From Myxococcales bacterium (lineage in GTDB: Bacteria > Myxococcota_A > Polyangia > Polyangiales > Ga0077539), in the NCBI GenBank assembly GCA_016793325.1, contig JAEUKI010000089.1:1-64000 (forward strand): a stretch of DNA of 64,000 bases. The letters run 5' to 3'. This document shows positions 43,170 to 51,770 of the stretch, one piece after another. The position numbers were made by a program, and so were the translations under genes. Below the pieces are notes generated by a model. The model was given only the letters and a program-made list of their open reading frames with translations, did not search any database and was not told the DNA's origin. Each line of letters starts with the position of its first letter. Within the stretch, counting starts at the first letter, position 1.

Positions 43170-45194
43170 TCAACCCGGAAGGGGCAGGTCGCAAATTCCA
43201 GCGCTATTGCAGGGAATTCCTCCGCAACAATCGCCGCTGCTCGAGCACGTCGCCCCGCGCGGACGGCACTCGAGCGCGGGAGCGCACGCGCGACGTGAGG
43301 GGTTGGTAGGGTCCGTGGCGCACGTCCCTGTGCAGCAGTCTTCGTCGCGCGCGCACTCGCCCATCACGGGTCGGCACGCGCGCGGCGCCCAGTACGGCGA
43401 GAGGTTCGTCACCGCGCCGCCACGCGCGTCGGCCGTCACTTGTCCGTCGAGATAGTAGGGAGCGCTCGACGGATCGCCGCTCGTCGCGCCCACGCGGATC
43501 GCAGAGATCCAGATGCGCTTGCCGCCGCGAAGACCCGCGGTCGCGTTTCCGTACGCGCGCCCCGAGGTGAACATCAGCCAGAAGTACTCGCCCGATCGAA
43601 ACGGCGCGAACGCGGGCATGTAGTTGCCGATCGCCGTCGGCCCGCCGTTGAGCGCGTTCAGCCGCGTCGCCGCGCCGCCGTCTCGGCCGATGAGATAGAT
43701 CGCCGCCGCGCCCGACGAAGACCGCTCGCCTCCCGCTTGAAACGCGATGCGCCGCGAATCGGGTGACCACGTCGGACGAAAGATCAACCCCGGCGCGTCG
43801 TAGAGCATCCGCGCCGCCCCGAAGCTGTCGCGCCCCGTCACGGGCGTCAGCATCAAGTCGTCCATCGGACTCGTGTAGACGATCGCCGAGTTGTCCGGAG
43901 ACCACTCCGGCGCATACCCGTTGCCGGGCGAGCCCGACGGGGTCACCACGCGGCTCGAAGCAGGGTCCCACAACACGAACTGCCCGGGCCCCGGCGGGTG
44001 CGTCCCGCGGCCGAAGAGCACGCGCGATCCATCCGGGCTGAACGTCGGCCAGTTGATGTTGTCCGGCGCGTCGTTGAGTCGAAGCGTCGCGAGCGCAGGC
44101 GCCGCAGGGCCCGAGAGATCCCGCGTGAGATCGTAGAGTCGAACGCTCCCTGGCCGAGGCATTTGCGTGAGGTTGTCGTTGAGCCCCACGACGAATCGAC
44201 GCCCGTCGCGCGAGACCGCGTGGCACCCGTGGCACGTCGCGCCGCCTTCGGGCGTCGGAAGAAAGTCAACGCTCGCCCCCTCGCTCACGTCGAGCCGCTG
44301 CACGCGCCCCGTCGTGGGAGTCCAGTAGTACACCTGCCCCGCGGCGATCGCGTCGACCGTGCGAAACGTGCTCTGGGCTTCGCGCGTTCCGTCGTTCGCG
44401 AGCGTCGTGACGGTGACGCGAATGGGCTCGGTGATCGAGCTGCTCGCGAGCCCGCGCCACGCTTCGTCGGGGACGCGAAACGAGTGCCCGAACATCGCGT
44501 TCGCGCGGAAGTACCCCGTCACGATCGCCCCGGGCCGCTCGAGGCGCACGCGCACGAGCTCGACGGGCGCGCTCATCGGATTGCGCGCGGTCCACATGAC
44601 GAGCGGCGGCCGCACGTTGCGCGGCATGACCGCCTCGGCCAGCGGATAGTCGATCGTCGGAGTCGTCGCCATGGGGCTCGCCACGGGCGTCGCCGTCGCA
44701 AAGCGCATCACGTCCGCGTCCGTCACGCCGTCGCCTCGATGAACAGTGCTCGCGCGCACCGTGAGGCTCGTCGTCGCGCGAACGCCGTCGTTTCCCAGCA
44801 CCGAGGCGCGCACGGTGACCGTCCCCCCAGCGAGCGACGTCGTGAAGACGCCAGTGTTCGCGTCGATGCGACCGAGGGACTCGCTGTCGAGCGACCACCG
44901 CGCGAGGACGTTCGCAAACGTCTCGCCCCCGACGCCGCGGCCGCGCGCGTGAAACGCCACCGTCGTCTGCCCGTCGCCGAGCTGCACCGTGTGATCCGCA
45001 GGGTCGATCGTGATCGACGCGACGCGCGCTGGATCAACGGGGCCAGCGTCCATCCCGACCGCAGCTCCATCCAACACCATCGCGGCAGCGTCTCGTCCCG
45101 CGTCCCGCGTTCGTCCGCTGTCGACGAGCGGCTCTTCGGAAGCACACCCGTGACCGAGCGCGAGCAGCGCGAGCACCAGTAATCGAGATTGCAT
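43170..45194 (-). CDS. Lipoprotein with Ig-like, CxxCH and TolB-like propeller regions
   Basis: The ATG at 45194 gives 674 residues with lipobox LGHGC (Cys17). An Ig-like (BIG2-type) segment, with ITIDPADHTVQLGDGQTTVA, comes first. A CxxCH site in GGATCHGCHAVSRDGRR follows and may hold a heme. Then come PD40/TolB-like blades (WPTFSPDGSRVLFG, YAPEWSPDNSAIVYT, FRPTWSPDSRRIAF). The C-terminus has a Cys-rich tail with CxxDxDCC-like patterns. It should be an exported surface or periplasmic protein. The role is unknown; a substrate-sensing or electron-transfer link is only suggested by the CxxCH. Confidence 0.75.
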   Translation of the reverse strand: MQSRLLVLALLALGHGCASEEPLVDSGRTRDAGRDAAAMVLDGAAVGMDAGPVDPARVASITIDPADHTVQLGDGQTTVAFHARGRGVGGETFANVLARWSLDSESLGRIDANTGVFTTSLAGGTVTVRASVLGNDGVRATTSLTVRASTVHRGDGVTDADVMRFATATPVASPMATTPTIDYPLAEAVMPRNVRPPLVMWTARNPMSAPVELVRVRLERPGAIVTGYFRANAMFGHSFRVPDEAWRGLASSSITEPIRVTVTTLANDGTREAQSTFRTVDAIAAGQVYYWTPTTGRVQRLDVSEGASVDFLPTPEGGATCHGCHAVSRDGRRFVVGLNDNLTQMPRPGSVRLYDLTRDLSGPAAPALATLRLNDAPDNINWPTFSPDGSRVLFGRGTHPPGPGQFVLWDPASSRVVTPSGSPGNGYAPEWSPDNSAIVYTSPMDDLMLTPVTGRDSFGAARMLYDAPGLIFRPTWSPDSRRIAFQAGGERSSSGAAAIYLIGRDGGAATRLNALNGGPTAIGNYMPAFAPFRSGEYFWLMFTSGRAYGNATAGLRGGKRIWISAIRVGATSGDPSSAPYYLDGQVTADARGGAVTNLSPYWAPRACRPVMGECARDEDCCTGTCATDPTNPSRRACAPALECRPRGATCSSSGDCCGGIPCNSAGICDLPLPG

Positions 45195-45261
45195 CGTCGC
45201 GCGGGACGCAGCACGCCGCGGGCCACCGCGCGATCGAGCGTGATTGTCGCGATCCAGACCG

Positions 45262-45286
45262 CGGTGTCTCCTGCGAGGAGACACCG
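45262..45286 (-). terminator. Hairpin downstream of frr
   Basis: GTGTCTCCT-GCG-AGGAGACAC with flanking CG pairs makes an 11-bp perfect stem and 3-nt loop, about 60 bp after the frr stop and upstream of the lipoprotein at 45194. A second, weaker GTCTC/GAGAC hairpin lies at 45299-45315. It has no T-tract but is well placed to end the frr transcript. Confidence 0.55.
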
Positions 45287-45343
45287 TCGCGGCCGAGCGT
45301 CTCGCGCGAAGAGACACTGTCGCCCCGCGGGCGTCGCGCGCGA

Positions 45344-45901
45344 TCACACCGTCATGATGTCTTTTTCTTTGGCGGCGATGATGTCGTCCACGGCCTTGCT
45401 GCCAGCGACGACGATCTCTTCGCCCTTCTTCCACGCGAGGTCGCCCTCGTCCTCGCCGACGTCTCCGTCCGCGACGAGCTGATCGACGAGCTCCTTCGCC
45501 GTTCGACGCGCCTCGCGCACGGCGATCTTCGTCTCTTCGCCCATCTTGCGCGCTTGCTTCGCGAGCTCCTTGCGGCGCTCTTCGGTCAGCGGCGGGATCG
45601 GAATGCGAATGAGCTCTCCGTCCACCTGCGGGTTGAGCCCGAGGTTGGCGTCACGAATCGCTTTATCAATGGCCCTCGATTGCCCCTTCTCCCACGGCTT
45701 GATCACGATCAACCGAGGCTCGGGGATCTGCACGTTCGCCATCTGATTGATGGGCGTCGGAGTGCCGTAATAATCCACGCGAACCGAGTCGAGCATCGCC
45801 GCCGTCGCGCGCCCCGTGCGCAACCGTGACAGGTTGGACTTGAGCGACTCGTGCGCCTTGGCGATGGACGCCTGCAGGTCCTGGAGAACTTCGTCGAGCA
45901 T
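45344..45901 (-). CDS. frr: Ribosome recycling factor
   Basis: The 185-residue protein matches Frr along its length: LSRLRTGRATAAMLDSVRVD, YYGTPTPINQMANVQIPEPR and LTEERRKELAKQARKMGEE. It splits post-termination ribosomes with EF-G in the cytosol. Length is normal for the family. It is preceded by a pseudo-P-type-ATPase gene (67-bp gap) rather than the common pyrH, and no rpsB, tsf or pyrH is in the window. Confidence 0.97.
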   Translation of the reverse strand: MLDEVLQDLQASIAKAHESLKSNLSRLRTGRATAAMLDSVRVDYYGTPTPINQMANVQIPEPRLIVIKPWEKGQSRAIDKAIRDANLGLNPQVDGELIRIPIPPLTEERRKELAKQARKMGEETKIAVREARRTAKELVDQLVADGDVGEDEGDLAWKKGEEIVVAGSKAVDDIIAAKEKDIMTV

Positions 45902-45968
45902 GGCGCGAGAGACTGCCGCGCCGAGGGTGCCCGACGCAAGTCATCACCGATCGCTTTCCGAGGGAGTT

Positions 45969-48389
45969 TCAGCGGCCCGACGGTCCGCTCCGAGCGCCGG
46001 CGATCGCCGCCCGCCCCCCGAGCGCCGCGCCCACGACCGCGAGCGCCAACACGATCGGCGCGGCCACCTTCGGCGAAGGAGCAAACACCGCGACGAGCAC
46101 GGCCGCCGTCGTGGCCACGAGCGAGACCGCCGCCGCGCGCCGCGCCGCGTAGAGCGCAGCCCGCGCGTCGACGAGCGCCCGCGAGACCTCGCGCAAATCG
46201 TCGCCCGTGAGCGCGATGGAGGTCTCGGCGCCCGCGCCGCCTGCCGCTTCGATTCCAATCGACACGTCGCCGGCGCCGAGCGCGAGGTCATCGAGCGCAG
46301 GCCGGCCCGCGACCGCCACGCGTCCTGCCACTTCGGCGAGCGAGCGCACCGCGGCCCCGCGCTCTTCGGGCGCGACCTCTGCGCGCACGTGCGCCACGTC
46401 GATCGCGAGTCCGATCGCTTCGAGCGTGCCCGCGCTCTCGCCGCCGACGAACGCGACGTCGAGCCCCTTGTCCATGAGCGTCTGCACCGCCGCGCGCGCC
46501 TCTTCGCGCGGAGGATCTTCGAGCCCGAACACCCCCTCGAGCCTCCCGTCGATCGCGAGAAACAACGCGTGTCGCCCCTGCGCTTCGATGCTCCGCGCGA
46601 CCTCTTCGCCCGGCGCGACCGCGACGTTCTCGGCGATCATGAGCGCGCGCGAGCCGACCACCACAGGGGCTCCTTGCGCGGTCGCCGCGAGCACCCCGCG
46701 CCCTGCGACGGCCACGGGCCTGCGGACCGCTTCGGGTCGCACGCCGCGCGCCTTGGCCGCAGCCACGAGCGCTTTGGTAAACGGGTTGGCCTCGTCGGCG
46801 CCGGCCTCTGCGCCCGCGGCGGTCGCGAGCAGCGCGCGCTCGGAGAGGGCCCCGAGCGAGACCACCTCGACGAGCTCGAACGCGCCGCGCGTGAGCGTCG
46901 CTCGGACACAAAAAATCAAGGCGCGCACGCGCGCCGTGAGCGAGAGCGACACGCTGTCGCGAAAGACCGTCCCTCGCGAGATCGCCGACGCGAGCGCGTG
47001 CGCAAACGGAACGCGCGCGAGCGGCAGCGCCAACCCCGGCGGGAGCGCTCCGAGCACGAGCGCCACCGTCGCGAGCGGATCCTTGGGCGCCGCGAGGACC
47101 ACCAACGCCAGCACGGCCACGGAGATCACCACGCCGAGCACCGCGAGAACCCTGGCAAATGACTCGCCAAACAAGAGGCTCCCCGTCGCGCTCTCGTCGA
47201 GCATCGATCGCACCCGCGCGAGCGCCACGTCGTCGCCCGCGCGCGTCGCGAGGACCCGCAGCGTTCCCTTTCGGACGAGCGTGCCCGCGAGCACCGCGTG
47301 CCCCGCCACGAGCGCGCGCGTGCCCGAGGGCTCTTCGACCACGACGCCCGACGCTTCGCGCACGACCCCGTCGGCCGCCACGCGCTCGCCCGCGTCCACG
47401 ATGATCTCTTCGCCCGCCTTGAGCGCGCGCGCTTCGACCGTGCGCTGCTCGCCGTTGTCCGCGCGCCGAACGCGCGCCGTCCTCGGGAGCACCGCCCCTT
47501 GCGCGTCGAGCGATCGCTGCGCGCTCGACCGCGCCGAGCGCGCCACGTAGCCCGCCACCGGGAGCACCAGCGCCACTGTCGACGAGAGCGCGAGTGATGT
47601 CACGGGACGATCGCGAAACACCGCTCGAACGAGCGCCAACAGCGCCCCCGCGAACGGGTTTGCCCACAGCCACCACGGGGCCAACGAGCGCGCCCACCAC
47701 AGCTCGCGCGCGGCCACTGCGAGCGACACGAACGCAGCGAGCGCCGCGAGCACGGTCGAGAGCGTCCCCCCGATGCGCGTCGCGACGAGCGCCACCAACA
47801 TCGCCCCGGCGCCCACGAGAACGGGTCGAACGTCCTCGGGCTCGTCCAAGCGAACAACGGTCGGCGCCCGCGTCTCGACGCGCGCCACGGGCTCTTCAGC
47901 CGCGACCACGACTTCGTTGCTCGGCGCGACGCCGATCATCGCGAGCACTTGCTCGAGCGAGGGCTCTGCGTCGAACTCGACGAGCGACGGCAACGACAGC
48001 TCCGTGGGCCACGAGCGCTCGACGCTTCGATCGACGCCGTCCGCGCCCGCCGTCCCGAGCGAGCGCGGGGCCTCTCTCTCGGACAGCGCGCCCTCGTCGT
48101 CCGAGGCGGATGGCCCGCCGTCGAGCGCCGTCGATTCGCGCTCGTCGCTCGCGCTCGACGCCGCCCGTGGCTCGTCCGAACCGACGTACGACGCGTCGAT
48201 CGCGGGCTCGACGGGCGCCTCGCGCGCGCGCTGCTCGAAGCACTCGGGCGAGCAATAGTACCGAAAACGCCCTCCCCGATGCGCCACCCGCGGAGCGCGC
48301 AACGGGTCGACCGGCGTCCCGCACACAGGGCACGCCACGGTCCGTACGCCGGAAACGGTCAGGTGTGATCGCAGAGCAGAGAGGGGCAC
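45969..48389 (-). CDS. P1B-type ATPase-like protein lacking catalytic motifs, with N-terminal zinc-finger-like domain
   Basis: The product is up to 806 residues. The N-terminus has CPVCGTPVDP and YYCSPECFEQ, a YHS/TRASH-like metal site, then an acidic linker. The rest follows the heavy-metal P-type ATPase plan, with actuator, membrane segments, phosphorylation and nucleotide domains. The catalytic signatures are gone. DKTGTLT reads CVRATLT (Cys494 in place of Asp), the membrane CPC reads LPP, TGES is absent and GDGxND reads GRPALDD. It cannot form the usual phospho-enzyme, so a scaffold, sensor or diverged role is likely. The start is uncertain: GTG at 48389 or GTG at 48338 just before the Cys motif. 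It is upstream of frr. Confidence 0.75.
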   Translation of the reverse strand: MPLSALRSHLTVSGVRTVACPVCGTPVDPLRAPRVAHRGGRFRYYCSPECFEQRAREAPVEPAIDASYVGSDEPRAASSASDERESTALDGGPSASDDEGALSEREAPRSLGTAGADGVDRSVERSWPTELSLPSLVEFDAEPSLEQVLAMIGVAPSNEVVVAAEEPVARVETRAPTVVRLDEPEDVRPVLVGAGAMLVALVATRIGGTLSTVLAALAAFVSLAVAARELWWARSLAPWWLWANPFAGALLALVRAVFRDRPVTSLALSSTVALVLPVAGYVARSARSSAQRSLDAQGAVLPRTARVRRADNGEQRTVEARALKAGEEIIVDAGERVAADGVVREASGVVVEEPSGTRALVAGHAVLAGTLVRKGTLRVLATRAGDDVALARVRSMLDESATGSLLFGESFARVLAVLGVVISVAVLALVVLAAPKDPLATVALVLGALPPGLALPLARVPFAHALASAISRGTVFRDSVSLSLTARVRALIFCVRATLTRGAFELVEVVSLGALSERALLATAAGAEAGADEANPFTKALVAAAKARGVRPEAVRRPVAVAGRGVLAATAQGAPVVVGSRALMIAENVAVAPGEEVARSIEAQGRHALFLAIDGRLEGVFGLEDPPREEARAAVQTLMDKGLDVAFVGGESAGTLEAIGLAIDVAHVRAEVAPEERGAAVRSLAEVAGRVAVAGRPALDDLALGAGDVSIGIEAAGGAGAETSIALTGDDLREVSRALVDARAALYAARRAAAVSLVATTAAVLVAVFAPSPKVAAPIVLALAVVGAALGGRAAIAGARSGPSGR

Positions 48390-48506
48390 AGCCGATGAAC
48401 CGCCGGACTATTGCAGCTCCGCCCGCGCTTTGCGACAGCGCTCGATCCCCCCTTGCGCACGAGCACGGGAAGCGCGTACGCACCTCGTGGGTTTCCCACA
48501 CTCGCC

Positions 48507-49871
48507 ATGGCGCTCGAATGTTCGTACTGCGGCGCGCGAACGACGGACGACGCGACGCGCTGCCCCCAGTGTCTGCGCGCGACGGGCCTCATCGCCGCGC
48601 CCGAATCCACGCAATCGCCGCCGTTCTCTGCGAAGAAAAAGGCGCTGATCGCGGTAGGCCTCGTCGCCCTCGGCGCGGCGATCACCGGCGGCGTCGCGCT
48701 CGCCAAGCGCGCCCGCGCGCAGTCCGCCGTCGCCGTTCAACAGGGAACGGCCAGCTCGATCAGCGACGTGCCCGCGCCCTTCGCCCGCGTCGAGGCGCTC
48801 TCGGCGCTCGTGCGCGCCGCGCGCTCGGGCGACGCCCTCGCGAAGGGACGCGCTGTTCACGAGGCGATTCGCACGCGAATGCGCGATCGCCAGCTGCAGC
48901 TCGTCACCTCGGTCGACGGCGTCCCGCCCGCGCGAACCCTCGAGGCGATCGCCGCAGCGCTCGAGACCGCGGGCGCGCGGGTCACCTCGCTCGACCTCTG
49001 CCGCGCGCTCTACAGCGCGCTCGACGAGGCCGGAGCGCAGCCTCGCTTCGCGCGACGCGCGAGCGGATCGCGCCCCGATGTCCCCGCGGACCCGAGCGGC
49101 GTGCTCGGGCGCTACGTCGTCCTCGTGGGCGAACACGCGATCGACCCGATCGATTCGCTGGTGATCGCGAAGGCCGACGCGCGCCCCTCGGAGATGACCG
49201 CCGCGCAAGTCACGGGCGCGATGCTCGTGCAGTCCGCGATCGCTTCGATGACGAGCGGCGACCGCGCCCGCGCGAGCACGCTCCTCGCGCGCGCCGTCGA
49301 GCTCTATCCCGAAGCGGGAATCGTCCACGCCGCCCGCGCCACGGTCACGCGCAGCGGATTGTCCGGCGGCGTGGACGACAGCGTCGTGCGCGACCTCGCG
49401 ACCGCCGTCGTCGCGAGCGGAGACGACCCCGCGATCAACATCCTCCGCGCGCGCGCCGCGCTCGTTCACGGCGACATCGAGCTCGTTCGAACGTCCGCGC
49501 GCGCCGCCCGAAACAGAGCCCGCGGATGGGGCGACGCTGCGCTCGCGCAGGTCCTCGCGTTCGACCCGGCCAACGCGCAGGGCGCGGGCCGCTGCGACCC
49601 GCTCATCGACGCGCGCGAGACGTGGACCGACGACGCGCTCACCGCGTGCCGCGCGCTCACCGCCGAGGGAGCCGCGCCCCCCGAGAGCACCGCCGCCGCG
49701 CAGAGACTCGCGCGGACCGAGCGCGACCCGATGCGCCTCGCCCTCGTCGCCGCCGCGCTCGGCGAGGTCGTTCACCTGACCGATGGACGCGCGGACGAGT
49801 ACGCGCGGTGGCTCGCGCTCGCGGGACGCAACGACCTCGCGCGCGCCGCGCTCGGCGACGCGGGCCCATGA
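48507..49871 (+). CDS. Zinc-ribbon membrane protein with helical repeats
   Basis: The ATG at 48507 gives 454 residues. CSYCGARTTDDATRCPQC (residues 4-21) is a zinc-ribbon knuckle pair. One membrane helix follows near residues 45-65 (IAVGLVALGAAITGGVAL). The remainder is Ala-rich helical repeat, likely TPR-like (ARASTLLARAVELYPEAG). It probably anchors to the inner membrane and mediates protein contacts. The gene starts an overlapping set with a lipoprotein and two histidine kinases. Confidence 0.7.
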   Translation: MALECSYCGARTTDDATRCPQCLRATGLIAAPESTQSPPFSAKKKALIAVGLVALGAAITGGVALAKRARAQSAVAVQQGTASSISDVPAPFARVEALSALVRAARSGDALAKGRAVHEAIRTRMRDRQLQLVTSVDGVPPARTLEAIAAALETAGARVTSLDLCRALYSALDEAGAQPRFARRASGSRPDVPADPSGVLGRYVVLVGEHAIDPIDSLVIAKADARPSEMTAAQVTGAMLVQSAIASMTSGDRARASTLLARAVELYPEAGIVHAARATVTRSGLSGGVDDSVVRDLATAVVASGDDPAINILRARAALVHGDIELVRTSARAARNRARGWGDAALAQVLAFDPANAQGAGRCDPLIDARETWTDDALTACRALTAEGAAPPESTAAAQRLARTERDPMRLALVAAALGEVVHLTDGRADEYARWLALAGRNDLARAALGDAGP

Positions 49872-50287
49872 ATCACTGGCGTCGATGCGCGCGCGCCACG
49901 ATCGTCGCGCTGGTGTTGAGCGCGCTCGGGGCGTGCAGACCTCGCGCCGAGAGCGCCCCGAGGAGCTTCGATCAGAGCGTCGAAGAGCTCGTCCGATGCG
50001 TCTTCGACGACCCGAGCGCGATGCTCGCGCCCCACGGTCAGGCCGCGCTCGAGGCTTCGATCCGCCGCGCGCTCCGAGAAGACCGCTACCGATTCTCGAT
50101 CCGCGCCGGCCGCTGCGGAGGCGCCCTCGACGAGCGACTTCGAACGAGCGACCCGCGCGCCCGCGCGCTCGGCGACGCGTGGGACGCGCTGCTGCCGCTC
50201 GCGCAAGCGCAGGCGCCGGACGACATCGCGCTCGAGCGCGCGATTCGGCGCATCGGTGTCGCGTTTCGCGGGGCACGAGGGCGCTGA
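49868..50287 (+). CDS. Small lipoprotein upstream of kinase pair
   Basis: The 139-residue product starts in an ATGA overlap with the previous stop and carries lipobox ALGAC (Cys23). The mature part is helical with Cys in LVRCVFDD and AGRCGG. No family is recognised. Position between the zinc-ribbon gene and a histidine kinase suggests a part in the same signalling unit. Confidence 0.65.
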   Translation: MNHWRRCARATIVALVLSALGACRPRAESAPRSFDQSVEELVRCVFDDPSAMLAPHGQAALEASIRRALREDRYRFSIRAGRCGGALDERLRTSDPRARALGDAWDALLPLAQAQAPDDIALERAIRRIGVAFRGARGR

Positions 50288-50309
50288 CAGGCAACGGAGC
50301 CGCTGTCGG

Positions 50310-51770
50310 GTGATACAACCGACCCCAGCGTCGTTGCCATCGATCCCTCCGAGCCAGCCCACTGAGAGCGCGCCGTTGCCCGTGCGCGTGGCGCTCGCGG
50401 GCGCGCTCGCGTTGGGGTTGGTGTCGTTGGTCGCGGTTCCGCTCGCGTCGCAGGCGGTGACCAACGTCGAGCAGAGCGAGGCCTCTCGCCGCGCCGAGAC
50501 CCTCGCGCGCGCGATGGCCGCGCGGCTCAGCGTCACGCCGTCTTCTCAGCGATCGACGCTCCTCTCTCGCGTACAAGCCCGCTCGGGAACGCTCGTCGCC
50601 GTCGTCCGCGCCGACGGCGTCCCCTTGCGCGACACCGAGCTCTTCACGCGCGTCAACACGATGCGCCCTCCTCGCGGGCGCTCGGTGTTCGCCCTCGATG
50701 ACGGCGACCGACGGCTGCTCGTCGCGAGCGAGCCCATCACGCTCGACGAGCGAGACTTCATGGTGCTCGCGGCCGTTCCGCGGCCGGGAGGCGCTGGATA
50801 CGCGCTGGGGATCGAGCTCGCGACGCTGCTCGTGCTGCTCACGGGGCTCGGGCTCGCCGCGGCCGTGATCGTGACGCGCGGCGTGAGCTCGGACGTGCGC
50901 GCCATCACCGCCCGCGCCCGCAGGATGAGCACCGGGCAGGCGAACTCGCTCCGCGCGCTGCCCGTGCACGCGCGAGACGAAGTGGGCGAGCTCGTCGCGG
51001 CGTTCAACAAGCTGCAGCGCGAGATCGCGCAAGAGATCGAGCAGCACCGCGAGGCGCTCGCCCGGCTCGACGACGCCGAGCGCCGAAAAGAAGCGCAAAT
51101 CGCCACGCTTCGACACGAGCTGCGGACGCCGCTCAACAGCATCATCGGCTTCGCGGACCTGCTCCTCTCGGGCGTCGACGGCGAGCTCAACAACGCCCAA
51201 CGCGAAGACGTCGAGGCCATCGCGCGCTCGGGAAAGCACCTCCTTCACCTCGTCGACGACGTGCTCGACCTGTCGGCCATCGCGTCCGGGCGCTTCACGA
51301 TCGAGCGCAAGGCGGTCGACCTCGCCGCGATCGTGTCCGAGGTCGTCCGCGAGGCCCAAGGGCAGGCGCGCTTGCGTCGGATCACGATCGAGCACGTCGA
51401 GGCCGAGAGCACGCTCGTCGAAGGCGACGCGACCTCGCTGCGTCGCGCGATCACGAACCTCGTGCAAAACGCCCTGCAACATTGCCGCACGCGCGTCACG
51501 GTCTCGCTCGACACCGACGTGCGCGAGGCGCGCGTCCACGTGCGCGACGACGGCCGAGGGATCCGCCCGCAAGACATGAAGCGACTGTTCAAGCCCTTCG
51601 AGCGCGGACGCGAGGGAGGGGGAACCGGCCTCGGACTCGCGATCACCGTCGCGCTGCTCGAGCTGCACGACGGAAAGCTCGGGGCCGAGAGCGTCGAGCA
51701 GCAAGGGAGCACGTTTACAGCGACCGTTCCGCTGCACGAGACGGCGCTGTCGCAAGCGGGGTTCGCATGA
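50310..51770 (+). CDS. Sensor histidine kinase
   Basis: GTG at 50310, with GGAG about 11 bp upstream, gives 486 residues. Two membrane segments (about 28-48 and 165-190) frame a periplasmic sensor. They are followed by a HAMP-like region, the H-box LRHELRTPLNSIIGFADL with His269, N-box ITNLVQNALQ, G1 DDGRGI and G2 GTGLGLAI. All kinase motifs are present. No response regulator gene is next to it. The stop overlaps the ATG of a second kinase-like protein. Confidence 0.9.
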   Translation: MIQPTPASLPSIPPSQPTESAPLPVRVALAGALALGLVSLVAVPLASQAVTNVEQSEASRRAETLARAMAARLSVTPSSQRSTLLSRVQARSGTLVAVVRADGVPLRDTELFTRVNTMRPPRGRSVFALDDGDRRLLVASEPITLDERDFMVLAAVPRPGGAGYALGIELATLLVLLTGLGLAAAVIVTRGVSSDVRAITARARRMSTGQANSLRALPVHARDEVGELVAAFNKLQREIAQEIEQHREALARLDDAERRKEAQIATLRHELRTPLNSIIGFADLLLSGVDGELNNAQREDVEAIARSGKHLLHLVDDVLDLSAIASGRFTIERKAVDLAAIVSEVVREAQGQARLRRITIEHVEAESTLVEGDATSLRRAITNLVQNALQHCRTRVTVSLDTDVREARVHVRDDGRGIRPQDMKRLFKPFERGREGGGTGLGLAITVALLELHDGKLGAESVEQQGSTFTATVPLHETALSQAGFA

